Below, piece by piece: positions 1 to 19,517 of a DNA stretch of 64,000 bases. Positions within the stretch are counted from its first letter, which is position 1. The number at the start of each line of letters is the position of its first letter. The notes below the pieces were generated by a model, which saw only the letters and a program-made list of their open reading frames with translations, made no database searches and was not told where the DNA came from. A program made the position numbers and the translations under genes. The DNA is taken from contig VIIQ02000595.1 of NCBI GenBank assembly GCA_007449985.2, positions 288,501-352,500 of the forward strand. The letters are read 5' to 3'. Source of the stretch: Desmodesmus armatus (lineage: Eukaryota; Chlorophyta; Chlorophyceae; Sphaeropleales; Scenedesmaceae).

Positions 1-132
1 TGCTGCTGTATGTGTTTTGACTCCACATGTTGCATGGCATGCGCAACCCCATCTACTGTGTTGCATACTCACGCCCCTTTGGGCATACTCACTCATCTCA
101 ACTTCCAGCTGCATGCCAGCTTTTGAATCATC

Positions 133-283
133 CTGCTGACTGTACTGCATGGGCTGCCCATGTGCCTCCTCTTGCACGCTTGCCATGTTGGGTTCAGGCC
201 AACTTGCTGACTGTGCTGCATGTCTTGCCCATGCGTGTCGTCTTGCGTGCTTGCTTCCTCTGTTGCCTGCCTGTTGGGTTCAG

Positions 284-290
<7 letters not shown>
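133..290 (+). repeat. Duplicated splice acceptor before the first visible TCF25 exon
   Basis: The acceptor segment TTGGGTTCAGGCCARCT occurs at about 188-202 and again at about 274-290, where it opens the coding exon. The sequence upstream of each, around CTGCTGACTGTRCTGCATG, is also repeated, giving a tandem duplication of roughly 86 bp. Both copies keep the CAG acceptor. Only the second is followed by the conserved coding sequence. Confidence 0.75.
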
Positions 291-4430
<4,140 letters not shown>

Positions 4431-4866
4431 TAGCAGCTGCGCTGTGGATCTACCTTGCATCTTTTGAGAGCTTCGGGTGTTAAGGATGTCGAAAAGTCAT
4501 TGCGGCCAGTGTTGGCAGGATGAGTGACTAAATGATGAAACAGGATGCTGTACGCTGTGATTGCTCCACTTAGCAGTGCAAGTCAGTACCTGTGCACGCC
4601 TCACCACATCGCAATCACCAATCGCTGCAAAACCTGTCGCTCCAAGTTCCCAGCAACTCTCTTTCTGTCACCAAGGTGCTGTTGCATGCCTTCCTCAGGC
4701 ATGGCCAGCACAACATTAAACATGTGCTGCTTGGACCCACTGCTGTTGTGAAATTGCACAACAACAATCCCTTCCACTGCACTTGAGGTTTACACATGCA
4801 CCATGGCATGCACACTGCCCAGAGCTTGCTGCTCTCCATGCCCTCCACCCAGAGCAGACGCTGTGT

Positions 4867-7423
<2,557 letters not shown>

Positions 7424-7856
7424 GATGCAGCTGGAGCAGTTGGGCTACTTTGTGCTTGCCAGAGGTGCTGGCGAGCTGAAGCGTGCGCAGATCGTTGTTC
7501 AAGCTGTTCAAGCTGCACCGTGTAACTGGTGCGTACAAGGTCTGATACAGCTGCGGACATGAAAGATAAGAAACGGGAGGAAAGCACGTCAAGAGGCCAC
7601 TCAACAACATGCCCATGGCATGTTTTGATTCGATGACAGCTCGCCAGGCTGGCTTGAAGGCTGTGATTGCAACACAGGGTACGGGCTACGCTCAATTACA
7701 CGACGACAAGCCAAACAAGACGTCTTACAAGACAATCAACGTTAATGCAGATTGCCCTGCAGATACCTCAAGGCCATCAAGCAAGACAAACCACCAGGCA
7801 CAGGCCACACACAATGCTGAGGACTCCTTCACCCCCCAGGCCCAGGCTGTGCTGGC

Positions 7857-10139
7857 CTACACCACAGCCTCCCAGGCACCCATGGTGCCAGGTGCGAACG
7901 GAGCAAACGGCAAGGGGTAGAAGTAGGTGGGTGTCACCGCCACAAACAGCATCCACATAGTGAACATCGCCCAGAAGAACTCCCGCACTGGAGGGAACAG
8001 CTTTGCGAGCGCCTTGTCCACCAGCTTGCCAGCTAAGTACAGGAAGTACAGCCACATGCGGTCAGAGCAGGCCAGGAACAGCAGGATGCCCCACTTGGCC
8101 AGTGACAGCTTGCCAAGGCCCCAGTTCAGGCCAACAGCCACTGCTAGGGCAGGGCTGCTCTGCCAGAACCAGCTGAAGAGTGTCAGGTGAATGCCTGCAG
8201 CAGCAGCAGCAATAGCAGCAGCAGCAGCACACAACAACGACACCAGGACAGGCACGACAATGAATATCAGAGAACCGCCTTCGCTGCATGTTAGTCGAGG
8301 TACAGCAAGCAAGAGATCAGCATGTGCCCAGCTGTGATGACGATGTGTTGGCCAGCTCCATTGCTGCAGGGGTACTCCTGACTCCCAACCAACCACCGCT
8401 ACAAACAGCCTGCTAGTGTATATTCATGCACCAGTTGCTAACTTTGTAAGGCTACCAGCTGCTGGCCCAACCTGCACAGTCTGCTGTCAAACAGCCACGG
8501 CAGCTGCACCGATTTAGCCAACAGCGGCAGCAAAATAGCAATGCGTATCCCGCGAAAGCCAGCAAGGCCGCAACATGCACTGCCGTGCCATCCGAATCAC
8601 TAACAGCACACAAATACATTCATCACCTGCATAGACTGCTGTGAAGAGTGCCTGGAATGCCCTGTCACTCCAGCTGTACGTCAAGCGCTCCAAGCCACGA
8701 TAGAAGAAGAATGGCACGACCTGCGCATGCAACGTGCCAACGGATACAATGACAGCAACATGTCACTGACACAAATGCATGCCAGTGTGACACAGCTTTG
8801 CAAACAGAATGCATCACCGCCGTTATTGTCGCTACCCTGTCATGGGCTGCAGGAGCTTCACACACAGCCTTGTGACCTCAGCCGGTTGTACCCAGAATAC
8901 AGACTTGGTGCCTTGTCAAACCAAGAGAAGTTGTTGAGACCTGTTACCCGTGGCTTCAAGCCAGCTAGCTTTCTTGCTGGCTGGCTTGTCAAGCTTGCAT
9001 ATGTGGTGAGCTTGACACTGACAAAGCATGTCTGGAGTAAAGGAGACGCGCCGCCAGGTGAGCTGCACAGCGCGCTGTAACGTACCAGTTGTATTGTGCC
9101 CAGGCCAGCCCACCCTGAGCCCACACAGGGCACAGGGGTGCTGCACAAGCTTGTAGGCAAGTGCAGGGGCCAGCCGGGGGTGACTGCGGCGCTAATATTC
9201 CGGCAGAATGCAAGTAGCAGTTTCACGTGCATCACGTGCATCACGTGCTGATCGGCATTAGCAACTGTCTCTTGTGGCGCAGGCTGCATGCGTTGCTGCC
9301 GCAGATATGTCAAACCCAGTCTGCGCATGTGAAATGTCACACTGCAAGAAACACATCAGCGTTTCAAGGTGCAATTGCAGCCTAGTTTGCAGTGCTGGTA
9401 GCTATTGGAGAAGTCCCCAAACTCCAAAACCTGGAGCTGTCCAGCAGGATGCTTGCCGCACCTTAGGGTCGTCAAAGGGCTCCAGGAAGCCCTTCCTGAA
9501 CTGCAGCTTGCCATCGACCCACTTGATCGAGGGCCAGTTGGTTGCGTAGTTGTTGAGCATCTCCACGTGCCAGTAGTCGCTGCCGGGGAGGCTGACAGGC
9601 ACTGGCATCGGCACGCGAGACACCCGGTAATGCTGCGCCCAGGGGTTCCCGAGCTTGACAGAGTCCGGGGGCGCCTGATCCCGCCAGAAGGTCTGTTCGG
9701 GGTCCAGCCGGGCACCTTCGCCTGCTACTGCTGCTTTGGCACCATCTTGTAGCGGCGATCCAAACCAGCCACCCTTAGGCATGCGGCTGAGCTGCTGCGG
9801 ATCAAAGTTGTGCTTGAACCGGAAAGCCTGGCTATCTTCAGGGGAGGACCAACACTGCTGCTGGTGTCTGCTGCTGTGCTGGCGTGCTGCTGGCGCTGGG
9901 TAGCGCCATGGGACGCTGCTAGTTGATGCTGGGGTGAGGACCCTGACGCCACTGTGCAGCGCGCTGCTGCTGCTGGAGCAGCAGCACTGCTGTTGCAGCT
10001 GCGCCTGCATTGGCCGCAGGTCTGGGCGCTTGAAACGCTTATTTAGACGGTAAAGGCCTGAGTTGGAGGGCGATGCTTTCTCTGAGACCTGGTACGAGAT
10101 GAAATGGGTCAGATCAGTGGGGCAGTAGTGTGGGTACAA
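7857..10139 (-). CDS. Uncharacterised multi-pass membrane protein
   Basis: Not recognised. Clear exons are about 10083-9462, 8720-8627 and 8194-7857 (TAG). The first junction joins in phase. The second joins with the acceptor at 8195 or one about 80 bases upstream. The N-terminal exon is polar, with Gln/Ser runs, then a conserved-looking soluble segment containing PKGGWFGSPL, DYWHVEMLNNYATNWPSIKW and GKLQFRKGFLEPFDDPK. The remaining exons are hydrophobic and aromatic (VVPFFFYRGLERLTYSW, KWGILLFLACSDRMWLYFLY, REFFWAMFTMWMLFVAVTP), enough for three or four membrane spans. The start is uncertain: an ATG at 10139 is in frame, but a CAG acceptor about 55 bases inside suggests an earlier exon. A plastid membrane location is only a guess. 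Confidence 0.6.
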
Positions 10140-11008
10140 TCAGGTGCTCCAGCTGCTGCTTCCCTGGCTAGCGACATTTACAAACAATCAGACAGACTTT
10201 CGAAGCGACAGAACAACCTAGTCGAATTGATCAACATTAGTCAGAAGTGTGGAATGGAATGATAGGTACAGGCAGTAAGGTGAGCATTGCTCGATTTCTC
10301 TGGCGTCCATAAACATCCTTACAGCATACGGGCAGGCCCTGACCATTGCCTGAGTACGTGTGGGAGTTTCTTCAAGGGGTCACGGTACTACTGGACCCAG
10401 TGCCTCACTGCTATTGTCACAATTTGTCTTGTCATAGCGTTTTGAGTTACCAAAGTCTCGCAGCCTCAATCCCCAGGCCGGGCGTGGCAGACGTGTGTCA
10501 GAGGGAAAATGCAAGCTGGCAAGATCTGGATGCTTGACCTTGGAGCCCTGGCAGTAGTGGCCTAGGCTGAGCGCCCTTGGCTGGCTTGTATCAACGTATG
10601 TCAACAGCTGCAACCACACTTGGACCTCGACGCTCTGCAACATGGGCAGCGTGGCTCATGCACAGCATGCCTCAGGCACCACTCCCACTATCGCCCCTGT
10701 TTACACTTGCAGATCACCAGCACACCAGCAGCTCTCTGAGTGTGTAGCAGCAGCTCTAAAGCAATCATGGGTGAGTGCTGGTGGCTGCGTACTGTCCCAT
10801 GGTATGTCACCTGTGAACCAGGGTGCATGGGGTGCTGGGGCTGACCTGGCAAGGCCAGAATGCAGATGAGTGCATGCGCTTTCTTGCGGATGTGGATCAG
10901 CTTACATCTGACCTGCTCCTGCAACAACAGGCACCCACTCTACTGCCTGTCGCCCAGCATACATACAGCTGCTGATACGCAGTGTGTGTGCTGACCTATG
11001 TGCTGCAG
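10140..11008. other. Interval between divergent genes; 5' ends unresolved
   Basis: This stretch should hold the first exons and promoters of the divergent membrane-protein gene and SEC1. A short open frame from an ATG at 10642 ends at a good donor near 10770, but its phase does not join the next SEC1 exon. Nothing else can be supported. Confidence 0.4.
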
Positions 11009-14000
11009 AGGGCTGCAGGAAGGTCGTTCACGACCGTGTGCTGAACGAGATGCTTGGCGGCATTCAGGACAGCACGGGTGGTGGCTGGAAGGTGCTTGTG
11101 CTGGACAGCACGACCACACGTATCCTGTCAGCAGCCATGCGCATGAGCGACATCTTGGAAGCAGGTGGGCAGCAGCACATGCCATGCAGCTGCAATCGTC
11201 CCGAACCCTGGTCAGCATCACAGCAGGCAGCATCTGTGGCCCTTGCAGAACTCGGTCATCCAGCATGGGAGGTGCAAGTGATTTGTTGCACCCCTAAATC
11301 GGCAGCGCCCCTGCTCACAAGCAGGGGTGGGTGCTCAGCACATCACACCGGCTAAATACCGAACCAGAGGCGGCTGGGTCGTAATTCTGGACAGCCATCA
11401 GTAGGAACCCAGACATGCCATGTCATGCTGGTGGCACCAGCCTGACTTGCTTGTGTTGTCACAAACGCGAGGGCAGGTGTGCACGGATCATGCCTGCACC
11501 AACCAGGCGCAGGGTTGGCACACATGCTCATCTGGGCGCTGACACACCATGCCTGCGCTGTTGTGTCCCAACTGCAGGTGTTTCTGTTGTGGAGGACATT
11601 GAGAAGCGCCGCGAGCCGCTTCCGCTCGCAGCCGTGTACTTCATCAGCCCCACACCCAGCAGCGTGCAGCACCTGGTGTCAGACTTTGAATCGAAGGCAC
11701 TGTACCCCAGCGTGCATGTCTTCTTCAGCAGCGGCGTGACAGGGGAGGCAGTTGACAAAATCAAGCGCTGCAGGGTGAGCGCGGCTGTGACAGAGGTGGC
11801 CGTGGCAGCAGTAGCAGCACGCGCACCAGCAGAGCGCCAGCGCTGGGTGTGCTGTATGCTGAACAGCAGCTGTAGCTGCAGCGTGGATATTATGTATTGC
11901 CAAGGGTCTTCTTCAGTATCCTGACAGCAGCACCGTCAGGCAGCAGTGCTGGTTCGTGCCACACTGGGTAGCCTACCCGACTGAGAACCTCCTGACTTGC
12001 AGGTCACTGAGTTTTCAAGTGATGATCTGCCGAGGAAAGCTGCAGCGTGGCGCCACCAGTGTTTGAACTGCTGTGTGGGTCGTGATGCATGCAGGTGTTG
12101 CTGCCGCTGCTGAAGACTTTGAAAGAGGTCAACATGGAGTTCACAGTGGTCGACGGGCGCACCTTCGTCACAGGCCACCCGCACGCCATGATCAGGTGGG
12201 CCCGACAGCAGGTGCTGTTGATGTCATTTATATTTTTGATTATATATGTCCGAGAGTGTCTGAAACATCACTCACCTTTTGTTTGAACTTTGGTTGTGCT
12301 GTGACTAACAAGTTCACCATAAAACACGTGCCATGTGCGCGCCCTGCCGCAGGTGCATGGGCGAGCGCAGTGAAGCAGTGCAGCAGGAGTGTGAAGCAGA
12401 GCTTGACAGCATAGCAGCGCGGCTGTGCACTGCGCTGACCACACTACGGGACTACCCAGTCATTCGCTACAGGGTGGGGAAGCCGCCAGAAGCTGGTGAC
12501 GCACCCGGGGCGTCGGTGCGCAGCTTGGTGGCGCAGCGGCTGGCGCAGAAGGTGGGCGGGAGCCTCGGTGGGGACTTACACGGGGTTGGTGTCGGCTTGG
12601 CATCGATGCCAGCAGATAGCTGACGTACGCCCCTACTGGGTCTTGCACTGGTGGCTAGGAGCCAGCATGCAGTCTGCTGCTGCCAGCAAAGCCTGTGCGG
12701 CATATCCAGCTGTCATGGACTGGTGTTGGAAGCAGCACCAGTAGCGCCCCAGCCACTCGATGACTCGATGCGTGGCTTAGCCCAGGAGGACAAGCTTTTG
12801 GTAACACTGTGCAATTGCATGCAAAGACCTATCACAAAACTCTGGGCTTTGCCATGCAGAGAGTCAAGAGCAAGGGAGTTTGTTTGTGTCGTGCTCATCC
12901 ATGTGTGCTGTCTGCTTCACATCCCGTGCTTTGCAACTCTCCTGCCTGCCCTGTCCTGCCCTGCCTGCAGCTGAGCCACCGTGTCACCCTGCTGCAGCGC
13001 AACGGTGCGCTGCCTGCACGTGAGACGTGTGAGCTGCTGGTGCTGGACAGGAGTGTGGACCCAGTCGCACCCGTCATCCATGAGTGGACGTATGAAGCTC
13101 TGGTATACGACCTCCTGGCACTGGATGACAACATCATCAGGTGGGCAGCCGCTCCTGTGCACATCATCAAGCCCTGCTGGGTTGTGGGTGCCAAAGTTGA
13201 GGCACCTCAGGGGGCCCATTGAGAGTGGCCGTGCTCACTGTGCAGGCTCCCCATAGATAGAGTTGGAGCACATGGCTGAGCTGTGGGCGGCTCTGTGTGT
13301 GGGTGTGCCTCTTGCACATGTACGTCACGTGTCGTGCTGTCTTCAGTCAGCTGATCAGCAGCGAATGGTGTAAAGTGGCATCAGCCCTGCTCAGGGTTGC
13401 TCAGCATCATGTAGCACGTGCCTTGGGGGGTGTGCTGTGATGTGCTGTGCTGATGTTTCACGTCGGGCTGCTCTCCATTCGTATGTGCTGTGTGCTGCCA
13501 GGTACAAGGCGGAGACAGCAGCGGGTGCCTCAGAGGTTAAGGATCATGTGCTGGACGACACAACGGACGAGGTCTGGGCGGAACTGCGCCACGCGCACAT
13601 TGCAGGTGCGGTGGCAGAAGTATTGGGGTGGTTCTCAGCAGCAGTGAAGAAGGCACCTTCTGGTTTTACAGCTGCTGGGGTGTGATCGAAAGTACATCAT
13701 TTCATAGGGGAGGGAACATTCAGCACACAGCAGGGACGGCATGCATGAGTGTGTCTGACGTCGTAGCGGGTTGGGGCATGTTGCCAGCACTGTTGTTGAT
13801 GGACACCTGCCGCTGTACCTTCTTTGCTGCCGACAATGCAGAGGTGTACACAACTTTGTCCAAGCGCATGAATGAGTTCCAGGACAAGAATAAAGCCGCC
13901 CAATACCAGAGAGGTGGGTGTACAGGCGCCGGCCAGTTGCCGGATGTCCCTGTGCAGGCTGAGCAACCGGCACACCAAGTTGAGGTTCACTGACAGCGCA

Positions 14001-17000
14001 CTTGCCTCTTTGTCCGACATGCCGCACGCGTGTCCCACCGCATGATCACTTCTGAACCAGCTTCTTCACAATCAACATCGATGTCAACATCTCATGGCCC
14101 GCACAGCAGCAATACTTCAGTCAGTATTGACCAGTGCAGCTGGTGTGTGCAGGTGCTGCTGCCGGCAAGGGTATGAACACGGGCAACATCAAGGCTCTCA
14201 TCCAGGCCCTGCCGCAATTCAGGGACGTGCTCGGGAAGCTCAGCGTGCACATCTTCATCAGCAGGTGAGACCACTGCATGATGATGGGTGATGTGCGATA
14301 TCCAACAATTGTAGTGAATTGTTGGATATCGCACATCACCTGCACGTCTGTTCTCTTTGGTTTCAGTATTGGTTTCAGTAGTAAACCTTGACCTCCAGCC
14401 ACCTAGCTGCTGCCCTCGGCATTGTCCAACTGCGAGTCCTGAACAAACCTCCCATGCTGTTGTCATGTCGGCTGTGTGTGTCGGCAGAGATGCTGCATGT
14501 AAGCCATGCCAAAACAGTCCTACTATGATGGTTGGCGGGACAGCTTCTGATACTCTACGGATTCTTCTGGCAATGTTAGGTATCGTGTAAGCTTTCAAAT
14601 TGACTTGAGTATATAGACTAATATACAGATGTTTTCTCAGTTACAAAACAAACAAAGACATGTTTGAATGAGAATTTGTCTCTATTTGGCATCTTGTCTC
14701 GTATGTGTGCAGTGAGCTGAAGAACGCCATGAATGGCCGCATGCTGGCGGAGCTGGGTGAGCTGGAGCAGAACCTGGTGTACGGGGACATGGGCAGCGCA
14801 GAGCTGATCAAGTTCCTGCAGGGTGAGCAAGGGCTGTGTTATGGGGCATGGTGGGGTGCAGAGGGCTGTACTGTACTGCTGCAGGGTTACGGCACACTGC
14901 ATGTTGTGCCTGCTAGCATCAACCGTTGCGTTGTGTCCAGCTGAGTCCTTTCGTGAAATGTCTTGTCGACGATGAGGAGAGCTTGGGGGCAGGTTGTGCC
15001 ATGGTGCCAGAAGGCCTGGCATGCAGTGCCGGAATGAACACAGGCGGTCTGGCTTATGGCTATGCCCGAAGGGCTTTAGTATAGCGACGATCAGGGACCC
15101 ATCACGAAGCGACCCGCCCCCCCTTTTTTGAGAATCGCAATTGTATTTTATGGCGTATCGACCCAAAAAATCTCTGCCCGACTTTGCTCACTTCTACTGC
15201 TTTTGGACCAACCCCAACTTTGGCACGGCAGCAGCAGCTGCACTGACAGCTGCAGCCGCATCTGCTGAGCTGGACAGGCAGGGAATACAAAAATGTTTCT
15301 TAAAACCAACGGGAAGTTCCCCTGATTTGGTCGCGATTGGCTGCAATGACCCATCACAACTGCCATCCCAGAAATTTGGCACTTTTTTCCCAACAGGGTG
15401 TATTTTCTGCGACCGTACGAATGTACGTGAGGCAATTAAACTGAACGGCAACAGCACAGGCACGAACAATGCTTGTCGGTGCAGAATGGCTTGGCAGTAC
15501 AGTACGGGGTTGACTAAACCGGCAGATGCCATATCCGGAGCAACTGTCACTACAGGTATGTGAAGGGTCCATCAGATAGCAGGTACAGAAGGTTGCGGAG
15601 TCCAGGCAACCAGTATGCAGACAGCAGGGACCGATCGAACTGGCGATCCTTGTTGCTGCTCTCACCAAAACGGGCGTTTCCGGCACGCGTTTGATGCGCG
15701 TTGGTCTTGCGACATAAACCAGTTATCCTTTTGAAAACATGAGACGGAAGCGCACACATCTGCCATGATGACTTCGCTTCTTGACAGCTGCACCTTCAGT
15801 GAGCCTCCAGTTCACGCGACATTTCGACAACGCATTTGCTGCTGTTAAAGAAATGCATGGCAGTTGCTACAAGTGTTTTTTTAAATACCCTTCCACTGGC
15901 CTTCCTGGATCACGCTCGGGCTTTTTCCATGTTGGGGGGGGGGGCTGATGGCTGACGGTGTGCTGCTCAGCAATTTGCGAGCGCTGCTGCACTGGGTCAC
16001 TAAGGTACAGTTGTGAGGGCAGGGGGGCTTCACCCACCCCACTGGGATTCCCCTGCCAATCCCCCTCTCCATCCTCATGGTGTGCTGCCACACTGTCTGC
16101 TGCTAACCAGTTGCAAATGCTGTTGCAGCAGGTCGCTGAGGTTGAATTGCGAGGGCAGGGGGAAGGAGGGGGGGGGGGGAGGGGGGGCTACCCCATTGGG
16201 ATACATCTGCCAGGGATGAATTGCTCAACATCAACCTGAACGCACACAACAATGCCCGAGGCCTACTCTTACCCGATTGCTAACCCAACCCGACTCCGTT
16301 GCCTCCTTCACGGGCATAGCCGGTTTGGGCGCAGCCCACATGTTGCCTGGATGCACTGTAACAGCATGCGTGGATCTCAGTTCCTGCTATGTGAGCGGCA
16401 CTAGTGGGGTTGCCCGGGTAGTTGTCGTGCGCAGTTGCAGGCCGCTGCTGCATGTATGACGCAGGGCCGCCATACACCCTGCAGCGTGCAGCAAGCTGCG
16501 TCATGGTTTGCTTGCTGGGGTTTGGGTTCGTCTCCATAATGTGCTCAACATGTCTTCTGTTCTGCTGCTGTGCTGTTGCACCTGCACACTATGGTGACAT
16601 GCTGGCTCCCCTGGACAAGTAACGGCTGTTCTTGCGTCTTCAACAAGAACAGCCGCCACTTGTCCAGGGGAGCCAGCATGTCACCATAATGTGCAGGTGC
16701 AACAGCAACACGCTATCTACAGTCTGTCTTTGTTACTTGTTTCATGCTACTTTGTGACTGATGTCATCTGTGCTGCCGCTGCGGCTGGTGCGCAGAGTAT
16801 GGTGACGCATTGGCTCCTGTGGAAAAGATGCAGCTGTTCATGTCGTACCTGCTATCCACAGCCTGTGTTTGTCGCTTACCTTGCTGTTTCTTTCATCACG
16901 TCGTCTGTGCTGCGGCTGCCGCTGCCGCTGCCGCTGCTGCTGCTGCTGCTGCTGCTGCACAGAGTATGGTGATGCGCTGGCTCCTGTGGACAAGATGCGG

Positions 17001-18327
17001 CTGTTCATGTCGTACCTGGCCACACACCCAGAGAAGCTGGACCCTGTCAAGAAGCAGCAGTGGGCCAAGCTGGCGCGCCTGGACGCCCAGGACATGGACA
17101 CCGTCTGTAACCTGGCGTACCTCAACGTGGCAGTCATGAAGCAGCCGGGCAGCCAGGTGAGGGAGCAGCAGTAGACGGGGGGCGGGGGGAGGGGGGTGGA
17201 GGACCAGCAGGACTAGGGAGCTGCGTGCGTGGTGTTAGGCATTGAGGTTGCATGTGTAGCTAGCATGTTGTGACCATGCGAGGCACAGGCAAGCAATTCG
17301 GGAGGGACACCAACATAGTCCCACAAGGATGTGTGTGTGGGGTGCATCTATGGGATATGCTGCTGCAACTCGCGTGTGGGTTGCGAGCTGTACACAACAA
17401 GGAAGCATCGACAGGCTGGCAGCAAGCGACACTGCCATGGTGGTGAGTTTCATGTGCATATCCAGGCATTGCTTGCCAGTTCTTGAAGCACCAGGAGGCT
17501 CTCTGTGCAACTGGCTGCCACCTATGCTTGCTATCACCCTGTTTCCTCTCCCCACAGGCCTCCAAGGGTCTGTCCTTTGGTCTGCGCAGCAACCCGCGCA
17601 AGAAGAAGGCCACGCACCGCAAGCGTGAGGGCAGTGAGCAGTACGCGCTGGCGCGCTATGACCCTGTGCTGTTGGATGTCATGGAAGATGCTGTGGCGGG
17701 CAAGCTGAACCAGGACGAGTACCCTTATGTCAGGTGCGTGCTGGGTGTTGGAAGGGCGGCATGGTCATGTTGGGTGCCCTTTCGTCAGGTGCCGCATGCT
17801 TGCACAGACAACCGCTGTCTTGGGCAAGTAGTAACACAGACCTTTGGACGAAGTTGCTGGCCCGAGCCCGTCAGTGTCGCTGATGTTAGCAGGGAGTCCA
17901 CTTGGCGGCTTGGTTTCAGTGTGCACGTTGCCCTTTGGTTGCCCTGGCTGTTGCCTGCAGGGATGCCAACGGGGATGCAGCAGAGGACTTTGGCGCCGAA
18001 CCAGTCACGCGCTACAGCAGTGCGCGCGCCAACTACCGCAGCGCGATGTTCACGCGGAAAGGCAGCGAGGCAGCGCCGTCGTCAGGCAGCAGCATATACA
18101 GCCAGGTCACAGGGGCGATGGCAGGGCTGGGGCTGGGAGGTGGTGCTGCTGCAGGTGCGGGGCGCAAGCTGATGGTGTTTGTCATCGGGGGTGTCACACG
18201 CAGCGAGATGCGCGCGGTGCATGAGCTGTCAGGGCGGACAGGGCGGGAGATCCTGTTGGGGTCCACGGCGGTGTTGAAACCCACCGGGTTCCTGTCACAG
18301 CTGCGCAGCATCGGCCCCGCTCCGTGA
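11009..18327 (+). CDS. SEC1: Sec1/Munc18 (SM) family vesicle-fusion protein, start unresolved
   Basis: SM proteins clasp syntaxin-type SNAREs and drive exocytic membrane fusion. Exons: about 11009-11164, 11578-11774, 12095-12195, 12353-12551, 12971-13140, 13502-13605, 13842-13913, 14153-14264, 14713-14822, 16963-17156, 17558-17733, 17961-18327 (TGA). Phases join at every junction from the first listed exon. Family segments in order are [55 protein letters not shown], then [10 protein letters not shown]; near the end [19 protein letters not shown] is the typical C-terminal strand of SM proteins. A Gly/Ala-rich linker precedes it, and a basic insert ([12 protein letters not shown]) sits in the late domain. 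The closest plant type is KEULE/SEC1. The initiator exon lies upstream and was not identified. The 2.1-kb intron before 16963 carries repeats described separately. Confidence 0.9.
14287..14340. repeat. Perfect 24-bp inverted repeat in a SEC1 intron
   Basis: Arms 14287-14310 and 14317-14340 are exact reverse complements (GGTGATGTGCGATATCC... inward), separated by six bases. It lies 23 bases after the donor at 14264 and could form a strong hairpin in the pre-mRNA. Confidence 0.95.
14823..16572. other. Long SEC1 intron with foreign-looking sequence
   Basis: Between the exon ending at 14822 and the repeats starting at 16573. Around 15100-15480 the composition is more AT-rich than its surroundings, with T- and A-runs (CCCTTTTTTGAGAATCG, AAATTTGGCACTTTTTTCCC). 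Open frames of up to 140 codons run through it on both strands, but none is recognisable. Further on, about 16020-16200, two related segments contain GRGGGGGCTWCMCCC-type sequence. A transposon insertion is possible; no terminal repeats were found by eye. Confidence 0.4.
16573..16705. repeat. 62-bp near-perfect inverted repeat made from SEC1 exon sequence
   Basis: Left arm 16573-16634 and right arm 16644-16705 match as reverse complements except at three positions, with a nine-base spacer. The left arm holds a degraded copy of the start of the exon at 16963 (encoding [10 protein letters not shown]), so the hairpin is built from duplicated gene sequence. The acceptor before this copy is spoiled (CAC in place of CAG). 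Confidence 0.93.
16585..17027 (+). repeat. Three direct copies of a SEC1 acceptor and exon start
   Basis: The start of the exon at 16963 (AGTATGGTGAYGC..., [19 protein letters not shown]) occurs at about 16797-16858 and, more decayed, at about 16587-16625. The middle copy keeps a CAG acceptor and reads [19 protein letters not shown] before diverging. The preceding intron sequence (TCTGTGCTGCSGCTGC) is also copied. Spacing of the last two is about 166 bases. Confidence 0.88.
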
Positions 18328-19517
18328 GGTTGGTGTCCTTCATCTTTCAAGGCCAGGCTGCACGATGCTGACCAGGTTCCCGGTTGGTTGCTCTATTCCT
18401 TGGTCAGCGCGGTGTCAGCGCGGTGGAGCTTTTGTGTATCATAGCAAGAACCTCAGTATCACGGACTCCCATACTAGTACTGCTTTGAGTGGCTACTGAA
18501 TCATGGCAGTTGTCCTTGTGGTGTGGAGGCTGCCTCGTTCAGGTGCCAGGTGTACTTGCCGCTGGCACCACATAGTGTGGTCTTGTGTATGGCCGGTTAA
18601 TGCGATTTTTGGTTTGACAACCTTGTTGCATAAAGCATTTGGCGACCTGGTGGTGCTGGTCCATGTTGCTGTGCTTCCACTGCAAGTCTGGGAGTTGCCG
18701 TGCCGTCTTTTTTGACTCGGGTTTGCTTCAAATGGGTCTCCTTTCAAGTGCTTCACAGGACGTATTGGTGTCACCTACTGGCCATGTTGTTTGTAGAGGG
18801 TGCCTTTGCTGTATGCTCAGCCTCGGCCACGCTGCTTGGGTGTGGCAGTTGGTGCAGTGTGCTGCTGTAATCATCAAGCCTGTCCTGCCACACAGTGGTC
18901 CAACTCGCTGTTTGTTTCTTTTCTGGCTAGTTGCTTCCTGACGATGCAAAGCTCGAAGACAGACTGGCAACTGCCCTGCTGTGGCACCCCACATGGCTTG
19001 AAACGTGCCGCCAAAGATTGCAGAAGTGTCCTTGAACTGTACTTTGCATCATGCTTCATGTGATCTGTGCACAGATCCCAGTGCCCCCCTGTAAGAACAT
19101 TGCTGCCCACCCTGGTGTTATCAGGCTATCACAAACGTTGCATTGATATCACTCAGCGTCTTCCACAGATACAACCACACATGATGGCTGGCTGCAACTC
19201 ACGTGTCAACATACAACGCATGAGCAAAACACACCAAAGCATGCGATCAAGGCATTGGCCGTGGTGGTTGAGCACCAATGGCACAGCAAGTCACCGCTGT
19301 CAGCATCAACAGGTTCACTGGTCAGATCGTCAACAAGGTTCATTGGTCAAACACTGGCAGTACTGTTAGTAACAGTGTGCTGCTGGCGGTAAGTGGCCGG
19401 CCAGAAGAGGCTGACACGTGCAGAATCAAAACAGCTGCTCTCAAGACGTTGGCCACTACAAGTTGGTAACACATGCTGACAGGAGCGGGGTACATGAAGT
19501 ACATTGTCTGCTGTCAG
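18328..19517. other. Intergenic, nothing supported
   Basis: Region between the SEC1 stop and the convergent gene ending at 19518. Open frames here have no recognisable content and overlap one another on both strands. It should hold both 3' UTRs. Confidence 0.5.

Noticed and set aside
15141..15563. 140-codon open frame in the SEC1 intron
   Set aside because: Opposite-strand frames of similar length overlap it, no family motif is visible, and it is probably foreign or random intron sequence.
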